A stretch of 64,000 nt of DNA from Mycolicibacter engbaekii (GTDB lineage Bacteria > Actinomycetota > Actinomycetes > Mycobacteriales > Mycobacteriaceae): assembly GCF_002101585.1 (NCBI RefSeq), contig NZ_LQOT01000035.1, forward strand, positions 62,001 through 126,000, in the 5' to 3' direction. Of the stretch, positions 1 to 13,000 are shown in pieces (within the stretch, counting starts at the first letter, position 1; the number at the start of each line of letters is the position of its first letter). The notes under the pieces are model-generated. The model was not told where the DNA came from, ran no database searches, and saw only the letters and a program-made list of their open reading frames with translations. The translations under genes and the position numbers were made by a program.

Positions 1-122
1 AGCAGGTGTAACAGCCAGCGCGGCGTGATCGTGGCCAGCTGCGGGACGGTCTTGGTCGCATTGGCCAATTGCCGTGCGGCAAGGTCCCCGAGGGCCTGAG
101 ATTCGTTCTGCGCGGACGTCAT
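1..122 (-). CDS. Family 2 encapsulin shell protein (MMP-I type), N-terminal 40 residues only
   Basis: The leftward frame opens with ATG at 122 behind a strong ribosome binding site (GGAGG, about 5 bases upstream) and stays open to the window edge. The 40 visible residues (MTSAQNESQALGDL..., then LANATKTVPQL and TPRWLLHLL) match, from memory, the start of mycobacterial major membrane protein I, now classed as a family 2A encapsulin shell. These shells form protein compartments that usually hold a cysteine desulfurase cargo; the cargo gene would lie outside the window. Only the N-terminus can be judged, so the capsid fold itself is not visible. Confidence 0.72.
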   Translation of the reverse strand, partial: MTSAQNESQALGDLAARQLANATKTVPQLATITPRWLLHL

Positions 123-410
123 TGATTTCCTCCTGATGAGTAACGGCGCCAATCATGGACTATCGGTCGGGTTTGCCCACCAGTTGCGCTCATGGCGAAT
201 TGAAATCATGGCAACTCGCGCCGCTGCGGTACATGTCGTAGGGTATGTGTATGTCGAACATCACGCAGCCGCAGCCGCACGTTTCGTGCCGCCTTGCCGC
301 GTGTTGTTGTCGTTGATTCTCTGACGCCCTGATTCCTTAGCGTCGCAGCCCGTCCCCGGTTTCCGGTCAGGTGCTGCCGTGCGCGCATCAGACCAGAAAG
401 TCGACTCGGC
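123..410. other. Divergent intergenic region between encapsulin and TQXA genes
   Basis: This 288-bp gap separates two divergent genes and should carry both promoters. A TAGGGT box at about 239-244 (rightward) is one -10 candidate, but it sits far from the gene start at 411. The short reading frames here have no homology I recognise and no convincing ribosome binding sites. I see no RNA structure or repeat. Confidence 0.4.
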
Positions 411-1691
411 ATGACCGTTTCTGCCTCCGTTCTTCCGCTGACCGATACCCATCCCGCGGTGACCGTCCGCCGCAGGGTCCATCCGCGACCGGCGGTCGAT
501 ATCGACCGGATGACCCGCTACCACGGCGGGACCTATTCGCACACCGTGGACCGCATCGTGTTCACCGACGGCACGAGCGCGCGCACGGATCTGATTCGGC
601 TCAACCCCGGTATCGCGGCGTATTCGCTGGACTTTCACGGCATTGCGCCGACCCGCCCCTCGGCCTACCGCATCGACACCTGGTCGGCGGTTCCCCACCT
701 GGGGGCCGCCGAACGGGACGCCCGCGAGGTCCAGGTCGACTGGATCCTGCGCAACTCCGTACCGCGGCACAGCACCGTCGAGGTGAGCCGGCGGTTGCGA
801 GAGGCCGGGTATCTGGGCCGCGGGAACATCGCCGAGCACGAGGCGATAGCGGCCACCCAGGCGGCGATCTGGCGGCTGACCAACGGTTTAGAGCTGGACA
901 CCCGTGCCCGCACCGAGCCCGTCCGGGTGCTGCGCCGGCCCGACGGTGTGACGGTCGAGTTCGCCGAGGCCCTCGAATTGGGTGGGTACACCGTCGAACT
1001 GGTCGCCGCGCAGCCGGTGGAGGTGACGCTGCACAAATCCGACGACGGCCAGACCTGGCGCGAGGTGCTGTCGTCGCGGCTGTCCGCCCAGACCCCTGGG
1101 ACCCGGCGCAAGGCGCTCGGGGTCGGGGCCACCGCCGGGGGACACCGCTACTACCGCCTGGCGGTGACCGGACCGGGGGCAGCCACCATCGGCGACGTCG
1201 GCTTCTGGCCCGACGGCACCAGCACCTACCGCAATCCCGACCGGATCGTGGCCCTCTACCGCTATCTGGTGGCGGGGGCGGCACGGGCGCGCACCACCGC
1301 ACCCGGGTTGGACGTCTCGGATGCCAGCGTGACCGACGGGGTGGTGGGGCCGCTGCGCCTGGCCGTCGCGGACTCCGCCGCAGTCAGTGCGCAGGGCGCC
1401 GTTGTTCTGGACGCCGACGGTGCCGAGTTGGCCGATCCGGTACCGCCCGGCGGCGTCTTCTTCCTGCGTGCACGGCCGGGCGCGGTCTCGGCGCGGCTCC
1501 GCGTCACGGTGCCGGGCACCGAGGACGGCTACGGCGGCCGGGTTCTCACCGGGATCGCCGGCGACGAGCAGTCGCAGACGTACACCCCTGTTGCGCTGGC
1601 GGTCCCGGCTGCACTGGTGGTCGACTTCCAGGTGTCCTGGGCACCGCGGCAGGCCGGCGCCCGGCGGGCCCGGCGCTACCCGCGCCGATAG
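411..1691 (+). CDS. Thioester-domain (TQXA-type) protein, predicted thioester cysteine replaced by serine
   Basis: A 426-residue protein. Residues about 38-160 resemble the TQXA/thioester domain of Gram-positive surface adhesins, in which a Cys side chain is cross-linked to the Gln of a TQ-x-A-x-W motif. The Gln motif is intact (EAIAATQAAIW, T149-Q150). The segment where the family normally has Tyr-Cys-(Ile/Leu)-Asp reads AYSLDF, with Ser72 in the Cys place, so an internal thioester should not form. The rest (about 190-415) is beta-rich and resembles Ig-like or adhesin stalk modules. I see no signal peptide, transmembrane anchor or LPxTG motif, which is unusual for this family. It converges on the M1 peptidase gene with 28 bp between them. 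Function unknown. Confidence 0.6.
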   Translation: MTVSASVLPLTDTHPAVTVRRRVHPRPAVDIDRMTRYHGGTYSHTVDRIVFTDGTSARTDLIRLNPGIAAYSLDFHGIAPTRPSAYRIDTWSAVPHLGAAERDAREVQVDWILRNSVPRHSTVEVSRRLREAGYLGRGNIAEHEAIAATQAAIWRLTNGLELDTRARTEPVRVLRRPDGVTVEFAEALELGGYTVELVAAQPVEVTLHKSDDGQTWREVLSSRLSAQTPGTRRKALGVGATAGGHRYYRLAVTGPGAATIGDVGFWPDGTSTYRNPDRIVALYRYLVAGAARARTTAPGLDVSDASVTDGVVGPLRLAVADSAAVSAQGAVVLDADGAELADPVPPGGVFFLRARPGAVSARLRVTVPGTEDGYGGRVLTGIAGDEQSQTYTPVALAVPAALVVDFQVSWAPRQAGARRARRYPRR

Positions 1692-1719
1692 GGCGACGGG
1701 GAAAGGGCCCGTCCGGATG

Positions 1720-3069
1720 TCACCGCGGTGCCGACAACCCGGGAACGGCAGTGGAATACAGCCAGGCCTGCCAGAACGACTGCAGCGGTTGTGCGCTGTA
1801 TCCGGCGGCCAGCGCGGTGAAATCCTCAGTGCCGGCGTTGCTGTGGCGGTAGCGCGAGGTCCAGTCGCGCAGTAAGGCGAAGAAGGCGTCGTCGCCCAGT
1901 CGGCCGCGCAGCACGTGCAGGGTGAGCGCGCCGCGTTTGTACACCCGGTCGTCGAACATCTCGACCGGTCCGGGATCGGCCAACAGCAGATCCTGCGGCA
2001 GGCCGGTCAACTGTCGGTGGTAGCGCCGGGCAAGTTGGTCGGCGCTGGGCCCACCGGAATGCTCCGACCACAGCCACTCGGCGTAGCAGGCGAACCCTTC
2101 GTGCAGCCAGATGTCGCTCCAGCGCCGCACGGTGACGCTGTTTCCGAACCACTGGTGGGCCAGCTCGTGGGCGATCAGCCGCGTCGACGAGCCGCGGCCG
2201 TTGCAGTGGTTGGCACCGAAGATCGAAATCCCTTGGGCCTCCAAGGGGATCTCCAGATCGTCGTCGGTCACCAGCACCGTGTAGCCGGCCGCCAGCGGGT
2301 AGGGCCCGAACAGTTGCACGAACAGCTGCATCATCTGCGACTGGCGTGCAAAATCCCGCTCGAACTCGGTCTGCAGGCGGGCGGGCAGCACCGCCCGGAT
2401 GGCCACGGCCGACCCGGGTACCCGGCGGGTCACGTACCGGCCGATCTGCAGGGTGACCAGATAGGTGGGCGTGGGCTCCGGCTGATCGTAGGTCCAGGTG
2501 GTGCGGGTGGCGCGGACCCGCCGCGAGATCAGTTCGCCGTTGGCGAGCGCGTAGTAGGAGCTTTCGGTGCTGATCTGGATCCGGTAGCTGGCCTTGGCGC
2601 AGGGATGGTCATCGCAGGGAAACCATGTCGGTGCGCCATTGGGCTGACCCGAGACCAGGACGCCATCGGAAAGCTCCTCGAAACCGACTTCCCCCCAGAC
2701 CGTTTCGCTGGGACGCGGCGATCCGGAATACCGGACCGCGATCACCAGGGCGGCACCGGCGGGCACCGTGGCGGCCAGGGTGATCCGCAGCTTGGCCCCC
2801 GAGGTGGCGAACCGGGCCGGCGGCCTGCCGTTGATCCACACCTTTGCCACCGACAGCGTGTCGGCGAGGTCCAGGGTGATTTCGCGCAGCGCGGCCAGCG
2901 CGACCGCGGTGATGGTCGCGGTGCCCGCCAGCCGGTTAATGCTGACCTTGTACTCCAAGTCCAGTTCGTAGCGCGAGACCCGGTAGCCGCCGTTTCCGCT
3001 GCCGGGCAGGTAGGGATCGCCGACGGGGGCCGGGGCCGGCGTCGCGGGAATCTTGGCCGGTTTGCTCAC
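1720..3069 (-). CDS. M1-family zinc aminopeptidase, compact form
   Basis: A 449-residue gluzincin. The zinc site HELAH starts at H301 and is followed 18 residues later by Glu in WLHEGFA, giving the full HExxH-x18-E set. The beta-sandwich N-domain precedes it. The protein ends shortly after the catalytic domain and lacks the large helical C-terminal domain of PepN, so it is about half the usual length. The classical GAMEN exopeptidase motif is degenerate (LEAQGIS). GTG at 3069 is chosen because it overlaps the stop of the upstream Pls gene by 4 bases, which suggests translational coupling. In Streptomyces, polylysine-degrading enzymes are zinc aminopeptidases, so this enzyme may trim or detoxify the Pls product; that role is inference. 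Confidence 0.85.
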   Translation of the reverse strand: MSKPAKIPATPAPAPVGDPYLPGSGNGGYRVSRYELDLEYKVSINRLAGTATITAVALAALREITLDLADTLSVAKVWINGRPPARFATSGAKLRITLAATVPAGAALVIAVRYSGSPRPSETVWGEVGFEELSDGVLVSGQPNGAPTWFPCDDHPCAKASYRIQISTESSYYALANGELISRRVRATRTTWTYDQPEPTPTYLVTLQIGRYVTRRVPGSAVAIRAVLPARLQTEFERDFARQSQMMQLFVQLFGPYPLAAGYTVLVTDDDLEIPLEAQGISIFGANHCNGRGSSTRLIAHELAHQWFGNSVTVRRWSDIWLHEGFACYAEWLWSEHSGGPSADQLARRYHRQLTGLPQDLLLADPGPVEMFDDRVYKRGALTLHVLRGRLGDDAFFALLRDWTSRYRHSNAGTEDFTALAAGYSAQPLQSFWQAWLYSTAVPGLSAPR

Positions 3070-6000
3070 GCCGCCGGCTCCTGCCTGGTCGATGCCGCAG
3101 AGGGCTTCTTGCCCGGCAGCGGCCACGGCGCGATCGGATTGCCCTGCCAGCGGGTGGCGGGGGGCACCTGGTCGCCGCGCATCACCAACGAGGCCGGTCC
3201 CACGGTGGCCCCGGAGCCCAGCCGGGCCGCGGGCAATGCGACACAGTTGGGTCCCAACGTGGCGCCCGCCTCCAGGGTGACGGTGTCCATCTGCATGATG
3301 CGATCGTGGAACAGGTGGGTCTGCACCACGCAGCCCCGGTTCACCGTTGCGCCGGCGTCCAGGGTGACCAGGTCGGCTTCGGGCAGCCAGTAGGTTTCGC
3401 ACCACACGCCCCGGCCGATGGTGGCTCCCAGAGCGCGCAACCACAGGTTCATCACCGGGGTGCCGGTGGCGGCCCGGGCGAACCACGGGGCGGCAACCGT
3501 CTCCACGAACGCGTCGGAGACCTCGTTGCGCCACACGAACGACGACCACAGGGGGCGCTGGCAAGCCCGGATCCGCCCCACAATGAGCCATTTCGCCAGC
3601 ACTGCGCTGGCCCCGGCCGCGGCGCCCGCGGCCAGCAGCGCCACACCGCTTCCCAGTGCGGTCCAGCCGTAGCCGAATCGTGTTGCTGCCCACTGCAGCA
3701 CGCCCAGCACGGCGACACCGATCGCGAAGGTGACGATGACGGGGAGCAACCGGAAGGTCTCGACCACCGCGCGCATCACCCACAGTCTGCGCGGTGGGCG
3801 GAAGGTCCGTTCGACATCGAGGTCGGCGGCTTTGCGGCGCAACCGCACCGGTGGGCTGCCCAGCCACGACGAGCCGGTCTTGGCCTTGTGCGGTGCGGTC
3901 GAGAGCACCGCCACCAGGGCATTGTCGGGTACCCGCCGGCCCGGCTGGGTGATCCCGGAATTCCCCAGGAACGCGCGCCTGCCGATGGTTGCCGGTGCGA
4001 CATGAATCCAGCCGCCGCCCAGCTCGTAGGAGGCGACCATGGTGTCGTCGGCCAGGAAGGCGCCGTCGGCGATCGTGGTGTATTTCGGGATGAGCAATGC
4101 GGTGGAGATCTCGGTTCCCCGACCGACTTTCGCGCCCAGCAGTCGCAGCCACCACGGTGTTATCAGCCCTGCATAGAGCGGAAAGAGGTAGTCACGCGCG
4201 GCGTCCATCAGGCGTTCGGTGGCCCACAGTTGCCAGCCCACGCGGCTGCGCACCGGGTGGTAGCCGCTGTGCAGACCGATCGACAACAGCCGCACCCCGA
4301 TCGCGGTCAGGGCGGCGTAGCTCAACATCGCGACCAGCGCGGCCGGTGGAGTCGCGAGCAGCGCCGGCCGAACGGCATCGGCCAGACTGGCGCAGTCCCG
4401 CACGGCACGGCCCACCACCGCCAGTCCGGCGCCCAGCGCTAACAGCGGCAAAGCGCCGAGCAGCAGCGAGGTCAGTCCGTACACCGCTACCCACAGCGGG
4501 CGCGGCGGCGGCCGGTGATCCGGCCAAGGGTGGTGCGCCTTACCGGATTTCATAGCCGGCGAGCCGGTCCAGTACTGGCCTTTCTTCACCTCGCCGATCA
4601 CTCCCGACCCCGGCGCCACGTCGGCGTCCTTGCCCACGGAAGCGCCGGGCAGCAGCGTGGTGCGGGCGCCGATGCTGGCGTCATTGCCGACCGCGATCCG
4701 GCCGACGTGGAACCGGTCGCCGTCGATCCAATGCCCGCTCAGGTCCACCTCCGGTTCGATGGAGCAGCGGTTGCCCAGCGTCAACATTCCGGTCACCGGC
4801 GGGGTCGAGTGCAGGTCCACACCCTCGCCGATCTTGTTGCCCAGCGCCCGTGCGTAGTACACCAGCCACGGTGCGCCGGAAAGGTTCTCGGCGCCGCTGG
4901 CGGTGGCGAGCCGCTCGGCGATCCAGACCCGCAGATGCTCCGGTCCGCCGCGCCGGTAGGTCCCCGGCTCCAGGCGGGCCAGCAACAGGCGCGCCCCCAG
5001 CGCGGCGATCCCCATCCGGCCCAGCGGGGTGACGAACAGCACGAAGGCGGCCACCACCCACCACCAGTCGAGCCGCGCCAGCCAGGGCAACGGGTGCACC
5101 GCCGCCACGATGTTGTTGATCAGCGCCAGCCAGGTGACCCACTGCAGACCCGACAGCGTCGCCAGCGGCACCGACAGCAGCACCTGCGCGGCCTGGGTCA
5201 GCGGTGGGGTAGGGGCCACCGTGCGAGAGGCCAGAGCGGCCTGCGGCCCGCGGTCGCCGCGGCCCAGGTCGTCGAGGAACCCCGCAAGCGAACCCAGCCG
5301 GGGACGGTCGTAGAGCTGGGCGACGGTGGTCTGCGGGTAGCGCTGCCGCACCGCGGCCACCAGCTGTGCGGCTTGCAGCGATCCACCGCCCAGGGCGAAG
5401 AAATCGGCCTGTTCGTCATCGACCGGGGCGCCCAGCACGTCGCGCCACAATCCGGCCAGCCAGCCCAGGGTGCTGTCCGGATCGTCGGCACCGGCCATGC
5501 CCGGCCCGGCGGACTCCGGCCCGACGGGCCAGGGCAGTGCGTCGCGGTCCACCTTGCCCGAGGTGCGGGTGGGCAGCTCGTCGACCAGGACCAGCCGGGG
5601 AACCAGCGCGGCGGGCAGCCGGCGGGTCAGCTCGGCGCGCGCAGCCCCCAGGTCGAAGTCCGGGTCGGTGCTGACCAGGTAACCGACCAGCAGCGGGGCG
5701 CCGGTGGCGCTGGTCCGCACGGCCGCTGCGCCGCCGCTGACACCGGGCAGCGTCACCAGTGCGCTGTCCACCTCGCCCAGTTCGATGCGCCGGCCGCCGA
5801 TCTTGACCTGATCGTCGGCCCGGCCGCAGAAGGTGAGACCTGCGGGGTCCAGTCGCACCAGATCGCCGCTGCGGTAGGCCCGGGACCAACCCAGGGCGGG
5901 CAGCGGCGCGAATTTCTCGGCATCCCGGTCGGGATCCAGGTAGCGGCCCAGCCCCACCCCGCCGATCACCAGTTCGCCGGTCTCCCCGTCGCCCACCGGC

Positions 6001-7037
6001 GCTCCGTCGGCGCCCAGCACCGCCAGGTCCCAGCCCACCAGCGGCAGCCCGATCCGGACCGGACCGCTGCCGTCGAGCTGCGCGGCGCAGGCCACCACGG
6101 TGGTCTCGGTGGGGCCGTAGGTGTTCCACACCTCGCGGCCGTCCACCGCCAGCCGGGCCGCCAGCTCCGGCGGGCAGGCCTCGCCCCCGAAGATCAGCAA
6201 CCGGACCGCTTCCAGGGCCTCGGCCGGCCACAGTGCGGCCAGGGTGGGCACGGTGGACACCACCGTCACGTCCCGCGCCACCAGCCAGGGACCCAGATCC
6301 ATGCCGCTGCGCACCAGCGACCGCGGTGCCGGCACCAGGCAGGCGCCGTAGCGCCATGCCAGCCACATCTCCTCGCAGGACGCGTCGAACGCGACCGACA
6401 GACCGGCCAGAACCCGGTCGCCCGGCCCGATCGGGTTGTCCTGCAGGAACAGCTGCGCTTCGGCGTCGACGAAGGCCGCGGCGTTGCGGTGCGTGATCGC
6501 CACGCCCTTAGGCGTGCCGGTGGACCCCGAGGTGAAGATGATCCAGGCATCGTCGCTGGGCTGCGGCGCCGTGGCCCGCCAGCCGCGCGACGCCCCGGGC
6601 CCACGTGTCAGCCCCGCTTCGGTGAGCACTGCCGCCACCTGCGCCTCGCCGAACACCAGCTCGGCGCGTTCGGGGGGATCGTCGGCATCCACCGGGACGT
6701 AGGCCGCACCGGTGGCCAGCGTGGCCAGAATCGCCACGTAGAGCGCGTAATTGCCCGACGGCATCCGGATGCCGATACGGTCACCGCGGCCCAGGCCGCG
6801 GGCGGCGAGCCACGCAACGCTGTCCTGGACGTCCTCGATCAGCTCGCCGTAGGTCAACACCACCTTGCCGTCGTCGATGGCCGGCGCGTCGGGGTAGCGG
6901 GCGGCGGTCTCCCACAGAATGTCGATCAGGGTGCGGGGAGACGGCGCAGCGGAGCCGCGCAGAAACTGTGCGGGAACTTGCGGGGCGGGCACGCCTGTAG
7001 AACGTACCGAGCGTGGTGGCGGTGTGCAGCGTGTCAT
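3066..7037 (-). CDS. Pls/PosA-family polyamino-acid synthetase (A-T plus membrane C-terminal tandem domains), probable lysine substrate
   Basis: A 1,323-residue membrane-bound NRPS-like enzyme. It has an N-terminal adenylation domain (about 30-515; A3 motif TSGSTGTPKG, A5 motif TYGPTETT), a thiolation domain with the motif LGGGSLQ (phosphopantetheine Ser553), then several membrane segments alternating with hexapeptide-repeat acyltransferase-like modules, as in epsilon-poly-L-lysine synthetase. There is no canonical condensation or thioesterase domain. Aligning core motifs to GrsA by eye gives the pocket D-A-E-S-I-G-T-V-V, close to the lysine code DAESIGSVC(K); Glu239 would pair with a basic side chain. 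ATG at 7037 is chosen for a GAGG site 5 bases upstream; an in-frame GTG at 7043 is the alternative. It lies between a membrane-protein gene (2 bp upstream) and an M1 peptidase (4-bp overlap). Confidence 0.88.
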   Translation of the reverse strand: MTRCTPPPRSVRSTGVPAPQVPAQFLRGSAAPSPRTLIDILWETAARYPDAPAIDDGKVVLTYGELIEDVQDSVAWLAARGLGRGDRIGIRMPSGNYALYVAILATLATGAAYVPVDADDPPERAELVFGEAQVAAVLTEAGLTRGPGASRGWRATAPQPSDDAWIIFTSGSTGTPKGVAITHRNAAAFVDAEAQLFLQDNPIGPGDRVLAGLSVAFDASCEEMWLAWRYGACLVPAPRSLVRSGMDLGPWLVARDVTVVSTVPTLAALWPAEALEAVRLLIFGGEACPPELAARLAVDGREVWNTYGPTETTVVACAAQLDGSGPVRIGLPLVGWDLAVLGADGAPVGDGETGELVIGGVGLGRYLDPDRDAEKFAPLPALGWSRAYRSGDLVRLDPAGLTFCGRADDQVKIGGRRIELGEVDSALVTLPGVSGGAAAVRTSATGAPLLVGYLVSTDPDFDLGAARAELTRRLPAALVPRLVLVDELPTRTSGKVDRDALPWPVGPESAGPGMAGADDPDSTLGWLAGLWRDVLGAPVDDEQADFFALGGGSLQAAQLVAAVRQRYPQTTVAQLYDRPRLGSLAGFLDDLGRGDRGPQAALASRTVAPTPPLTQAAQVLLSVPLATLSGLQWVTWLALINNIVAAVHPLPWLARLDWWWVVAAFVLFVTPLGRMGIAALGARLLLARLEPGTYRRGGPEHLRVWIAERLATASGAENLSGAPWLVYYARALGNKIGEGVDLHSTPPVTGMLTLGNRCSIEPEVDLSGHWIDGDRFHVGRIAVGNDASIGARTTLLPGASVGKDADVAPGSGVIGEVKKGQYWTGSPAMKSGKAHHPWPDHRPPPRPLWVAVYGLTSLLLGALPLLALGAGLAVVGRAVRDCASLADAVRPALLATPPAALVAMLSYAALTAIGVRLLSIGLHSGYHPVRSRVGWQLWATERLMDAARDYLFPLYAGLITPWWLRLLGAKVGRGTEISTALLIPKYTTIADGAFLADDTMVASYELGGGWIHVAPATIGRRAFLGNSGITQPGRRVPDNALVAVLSTAPHKAKTGSSWLGSPPVRLRRKAADLDVERTFRPPRRLWVMRAVVETFRLLPVIVTFAIGVAVLGVLQWAATRFGYGWTALGSGVALLAAGAAAGASAVLAKWLIVGRIRACQRPLWSSFVWRNEVSDAFVETVAAPWFARAATGTPVMNLWLRALGATIGRGVWCETYWLPEADLVTLDAGATVNRGCVVQTHLFHDRIMQMDTVTLEAGATLGPNCVALPAARLGSGATVGPASLVMRGDQVPPATRWQGNPIAPWPLPGKKPSAASTRQEPAA

Positions 7038-7039
7038 CG

Positions 7040-9879
<2,840 letters not shown>

Positions 9880-9920
9880 CTTTCGCTGCGGCGATTTGGT
9901 CCGCCGTTGTGGCATACTGG

Positions 9921-10045
9921 CCCGTCGGAGGGGAGTATTCCCCAAATCGCAGTGTCGTCATCACGTCACCCGTCATCGGGTGACCGGGGCTGTGGGCCGG
10001 TCTGCCCGGCGGAAGAGACCTCCAGCGCCGCAGTAACGCTGGAGG
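9921..10045 (+). ncRNA. yybP-ykoY (manganese) riboswitch with ribosome-binding-site-sequestering hairpin
   Basis: The leader has the family hallmarks: GGAGG (9927-9931) followed by the L1 motif GGAGTA (9932-9937), an internal perfect hairpin GTCACCC/GGGTGAC (9965-9984), and the 3' motif GAAGAGACC, whose tail CCTCC (10019-10023) pairs with GGAGG to close P1. The expression platform is clear: CCTCCAGCG (10019-10027) is also perfectly complementary to CGCTGGAGG (10037-10045), which holds the ribosome binding site of the next gene, six bases before its ATG. P1 and the sequestering hairpin share CCTCC and cannot coexist. Manganese-stabilised P1 should therefore free the ribosome site and turn translation on. 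Family and ligand are from recognition of the motif, not a covariance search. Confidence 0.82.
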
Positions 10046-10051
10046 AAGTCG

Positions 10052-13000
10052 ATGGACGTTTTCGCAATCGGGCGTTTCGGCATCGGCGCGGTCGGCGCGG
10101 TGGCATCTGCCAGCCTGGACCTCGCGGCAATCCCCCTGCGTGAAGGCGCCAAGCGGCTGGCCGGCGAAAGCAGCGATCTGACCACCAGCCGGCGCAGTTG
10201 GCGTGGCGCGGGCCGTGCCTGGATCGAGGTCCGTGGGCTCGACGACCCGGAGATCGGCGGCGATGTCGGATCCGCGGTGCTCGAAGCGCTGCAGGCCCGG
10301 CCGGAGGTCAACTCGGTACGGCTGAACCGTCCGCTGTCGCGGGTGATCGTCGAGATCGGCGATGAGGCATCGCTGGCCGAGCTGTGTGCCGCCGTGGCGG
10401 CCGCCGAACAAGACCTGGAACTGTCTGCCACCGAAACCGCGGCACTGCCGGGTGACGGTCTGCTGCTGGCCGCCAAGGGCGCCGCCTTCGGCGTCAACGC
10501 GGTGGGCCTGGCGATCGCCACCGCGGGCACGCTGCTGCGTTGGCCCGCCGCGCCCAAGATCTTCGATGCAGCCGCGTCGGTGGCCCGGTACCAGCCGCTG
10601 GCCCGGGAAACGCTGGAAAGCTGGATCGGTCCCGGGCGAGCCGACACGGTGCTCTCACTGGTTTCGCTGGGATCGCACGTCATCACCATGTCCCCGGCGA
10701 TCCTGGCGGTCGACCTGTTGGTGGAGGGCCTCAAAGCCTCCGAAACCCGGGCCGCGGCGCTGGCCTGGAGTCGCTACGAACCGCAACTGGCGCGCTACTG
10801 CGATGTCCCCGAGGCATATGCCACGGCTCGCCCGGTCCCGCCGCCCGACGGTGCGGCAGAGCGCCACCTGAGGCGCACCGCGCTGGCGCAGGCGGCCACG
10901 GCTGCCGTGGTGGCCGCTTTGACCCGCAACCTGGACATGACGTCGAGCGCGATTCTGGCCACCTCGCCCAAGGCGGTGCGCACCAGCTGCGAATCGTTCG
11001 CTGCGACGTTGGGGCAGGGACTGGCCGACGAGCACGGGGTGCTGCCGCTGCGGCCGGACAGCCTGCGCCGCCTCGACAAGATCGACACCTTGGTCATCGA
11101 TCCGCGGGCGCTGACCGGCGAGCAACGCCGCGTGGTGCAGATCCGCGGGGCGAGCGAACACGAACTGCCGCAGGCCTGGGAGAACGCGCAGAGCCTGCTC
11201 GGTAAGGCGGGGCTGGGCCCCGGCTGGCACCGGGTGCCCCGGATGACAACCCGGGGGACCGCCCGCAAACAACCGGTGGAAGCGCTGATCCTGCCCGCCC
11301 ACCATGCGCTGGCCTCCGCGGTGGTCCTGCAGGGACGTGCCGCCGGCGTGGAGCTGGTCACTGTGGACACCGAAATCCTCGGCGAACTGCGTCCCGGCTT
11401 CGACGACATCCGCCCGGTGCACGGCGGCGGCACCGCCGACCTGGACGCCGCGCTGGCAGAAGCCGTGACCGAGCTGCAGCAGGCCGGCCGCACCGTGGCG
11501 GTGCTGTCGACCGAGGCGGCGCAGGCACTGGCGTCGGCGGATCTGGCGCTGGGGGTCATGCCGGAGCACGAGAATGACGCCCTGCCCCCGCCTTTTTATG
11601 CCGACCTGCTGCTGGCCGATCTGGACGGTGCCTGGCAGGTGCTTCATGCGCTTCCGGCGGCCCGGGACGCCACCGAGCGCGGTGTCGCGATCTCGATCGG
11701 GGCCTCGACCATTGCCGGGCTGCTGCTCGTCCGTGGGGTTCGGGCGACCATCCCCGGGGTGGGGGCAGGCCAGAGCCGCGGCCCGGGCCCGGTCACCATC
11801 GGCGCCGGAGCCGGGATGCTGTCGGGGTACCTGCTGGCCCGCCGGGTGCTGCGCGCGCAGACGCCGAAGCCGGCCCCGGCCTACGAGTGGCACGCCATGT
11901 CGGTCGAGCAGGTGCGCGAGATGCTGGGCACGCCGCAGGGCAGCGAATCGCACGCGTCGCTGACCGAACGCGTCCCGGCTGAGGTGGAATCGCCCGGCAT
12001 GTTCTGGCCCTACGTCCACGCGGTGCGCGCCGAACTGTCCGACCCGATGACCCCGATCCTGGCGTTGTGCTCGGTGGCGACGGCCATGCTGGGCTCGCCG
12101 ATCGACGCCGTGATGGTGGGAACGGTGCTCACCGGCAACGCCATGCTGGCCGCCTACCAGCGGCTGCGGGCCGAAAGCCGGCTGAACGACCTGCTGGCGC
12201 GGCAAGCCCCGCCGGCCCGGGTCGTGCTGATGGATGCCGCCGGGAATCCGACCTATCACGAGATCGCCGCCGAGCAGCTGCTGCCCGGGGACCTGATCGA
12301 GGTTCGCAGCAACGAGGTGGTTCCCGCCGACGCCCGGGTCATCGAGGTGTCCGACGTGGAGGTCGACGAGTCGTCGTTGACCGGTGAATCGCTGTCGGTC
12401 GGCAAGCAGCTGGACCCGACTCCTGGGGCCGAACTGGCCGAGCGCAGCTGCATGCTCTATGCCGGCACCACGGTGATCGCCGGCAAGGCCATGGCGATGG
12501 TGACCGCGGTGGGGGCCGACACCCAGAACCGCCGGGCCTCCGAATTGGCCTCCGGAGACCTGCCCGAAGTCGGGCTGCAGCACCACCTGTCCCAGCTGGT
12601 CCACCGGACCTTCCCCTACAGCGCCGCCGGCGGAGTGGCCGTCGGCGCGCTGGGGCTGCTGCGCCAGGGCGGCCTGCGGCAGGCGCTCGGCAACGCCATC
12701 GCCGTCGCGATCGCCGCCGTCCCGGAGGGCATGCCGCTGATGGCCACCCTGGCCCAGCACGCGTCGTCGCAGCGGTTGAGCAGATCCGGTGCGCTGGTGC
12801 GGATCCCGCGTTCGGTCGAGGCGCTTGGCCGGGTGGACGTGGTGTGCTTCGACAAGACCGGAACGCTCAGCGAGAACCGCTTGCGGGTCACCACGGTGCG
12901 CCCGCTGACCGGCTACACCGACGACGACGTCCTCGGCACGGCCGCGCAGGCGGCGCCGGCGCCCGATGGGGCGGCGCACGCGCACGCCACCGACCAGGCG

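Noticed and set aside
3066..4155. Long reverse frame joining Pls-region sequence to the M1 peptidase as one fusion protein
   Set aside because: The upstream part of that frame is out of frame with Pls and meaningless; the GTG at 3069 and the 4-bp overlap explain the real gene boundary.
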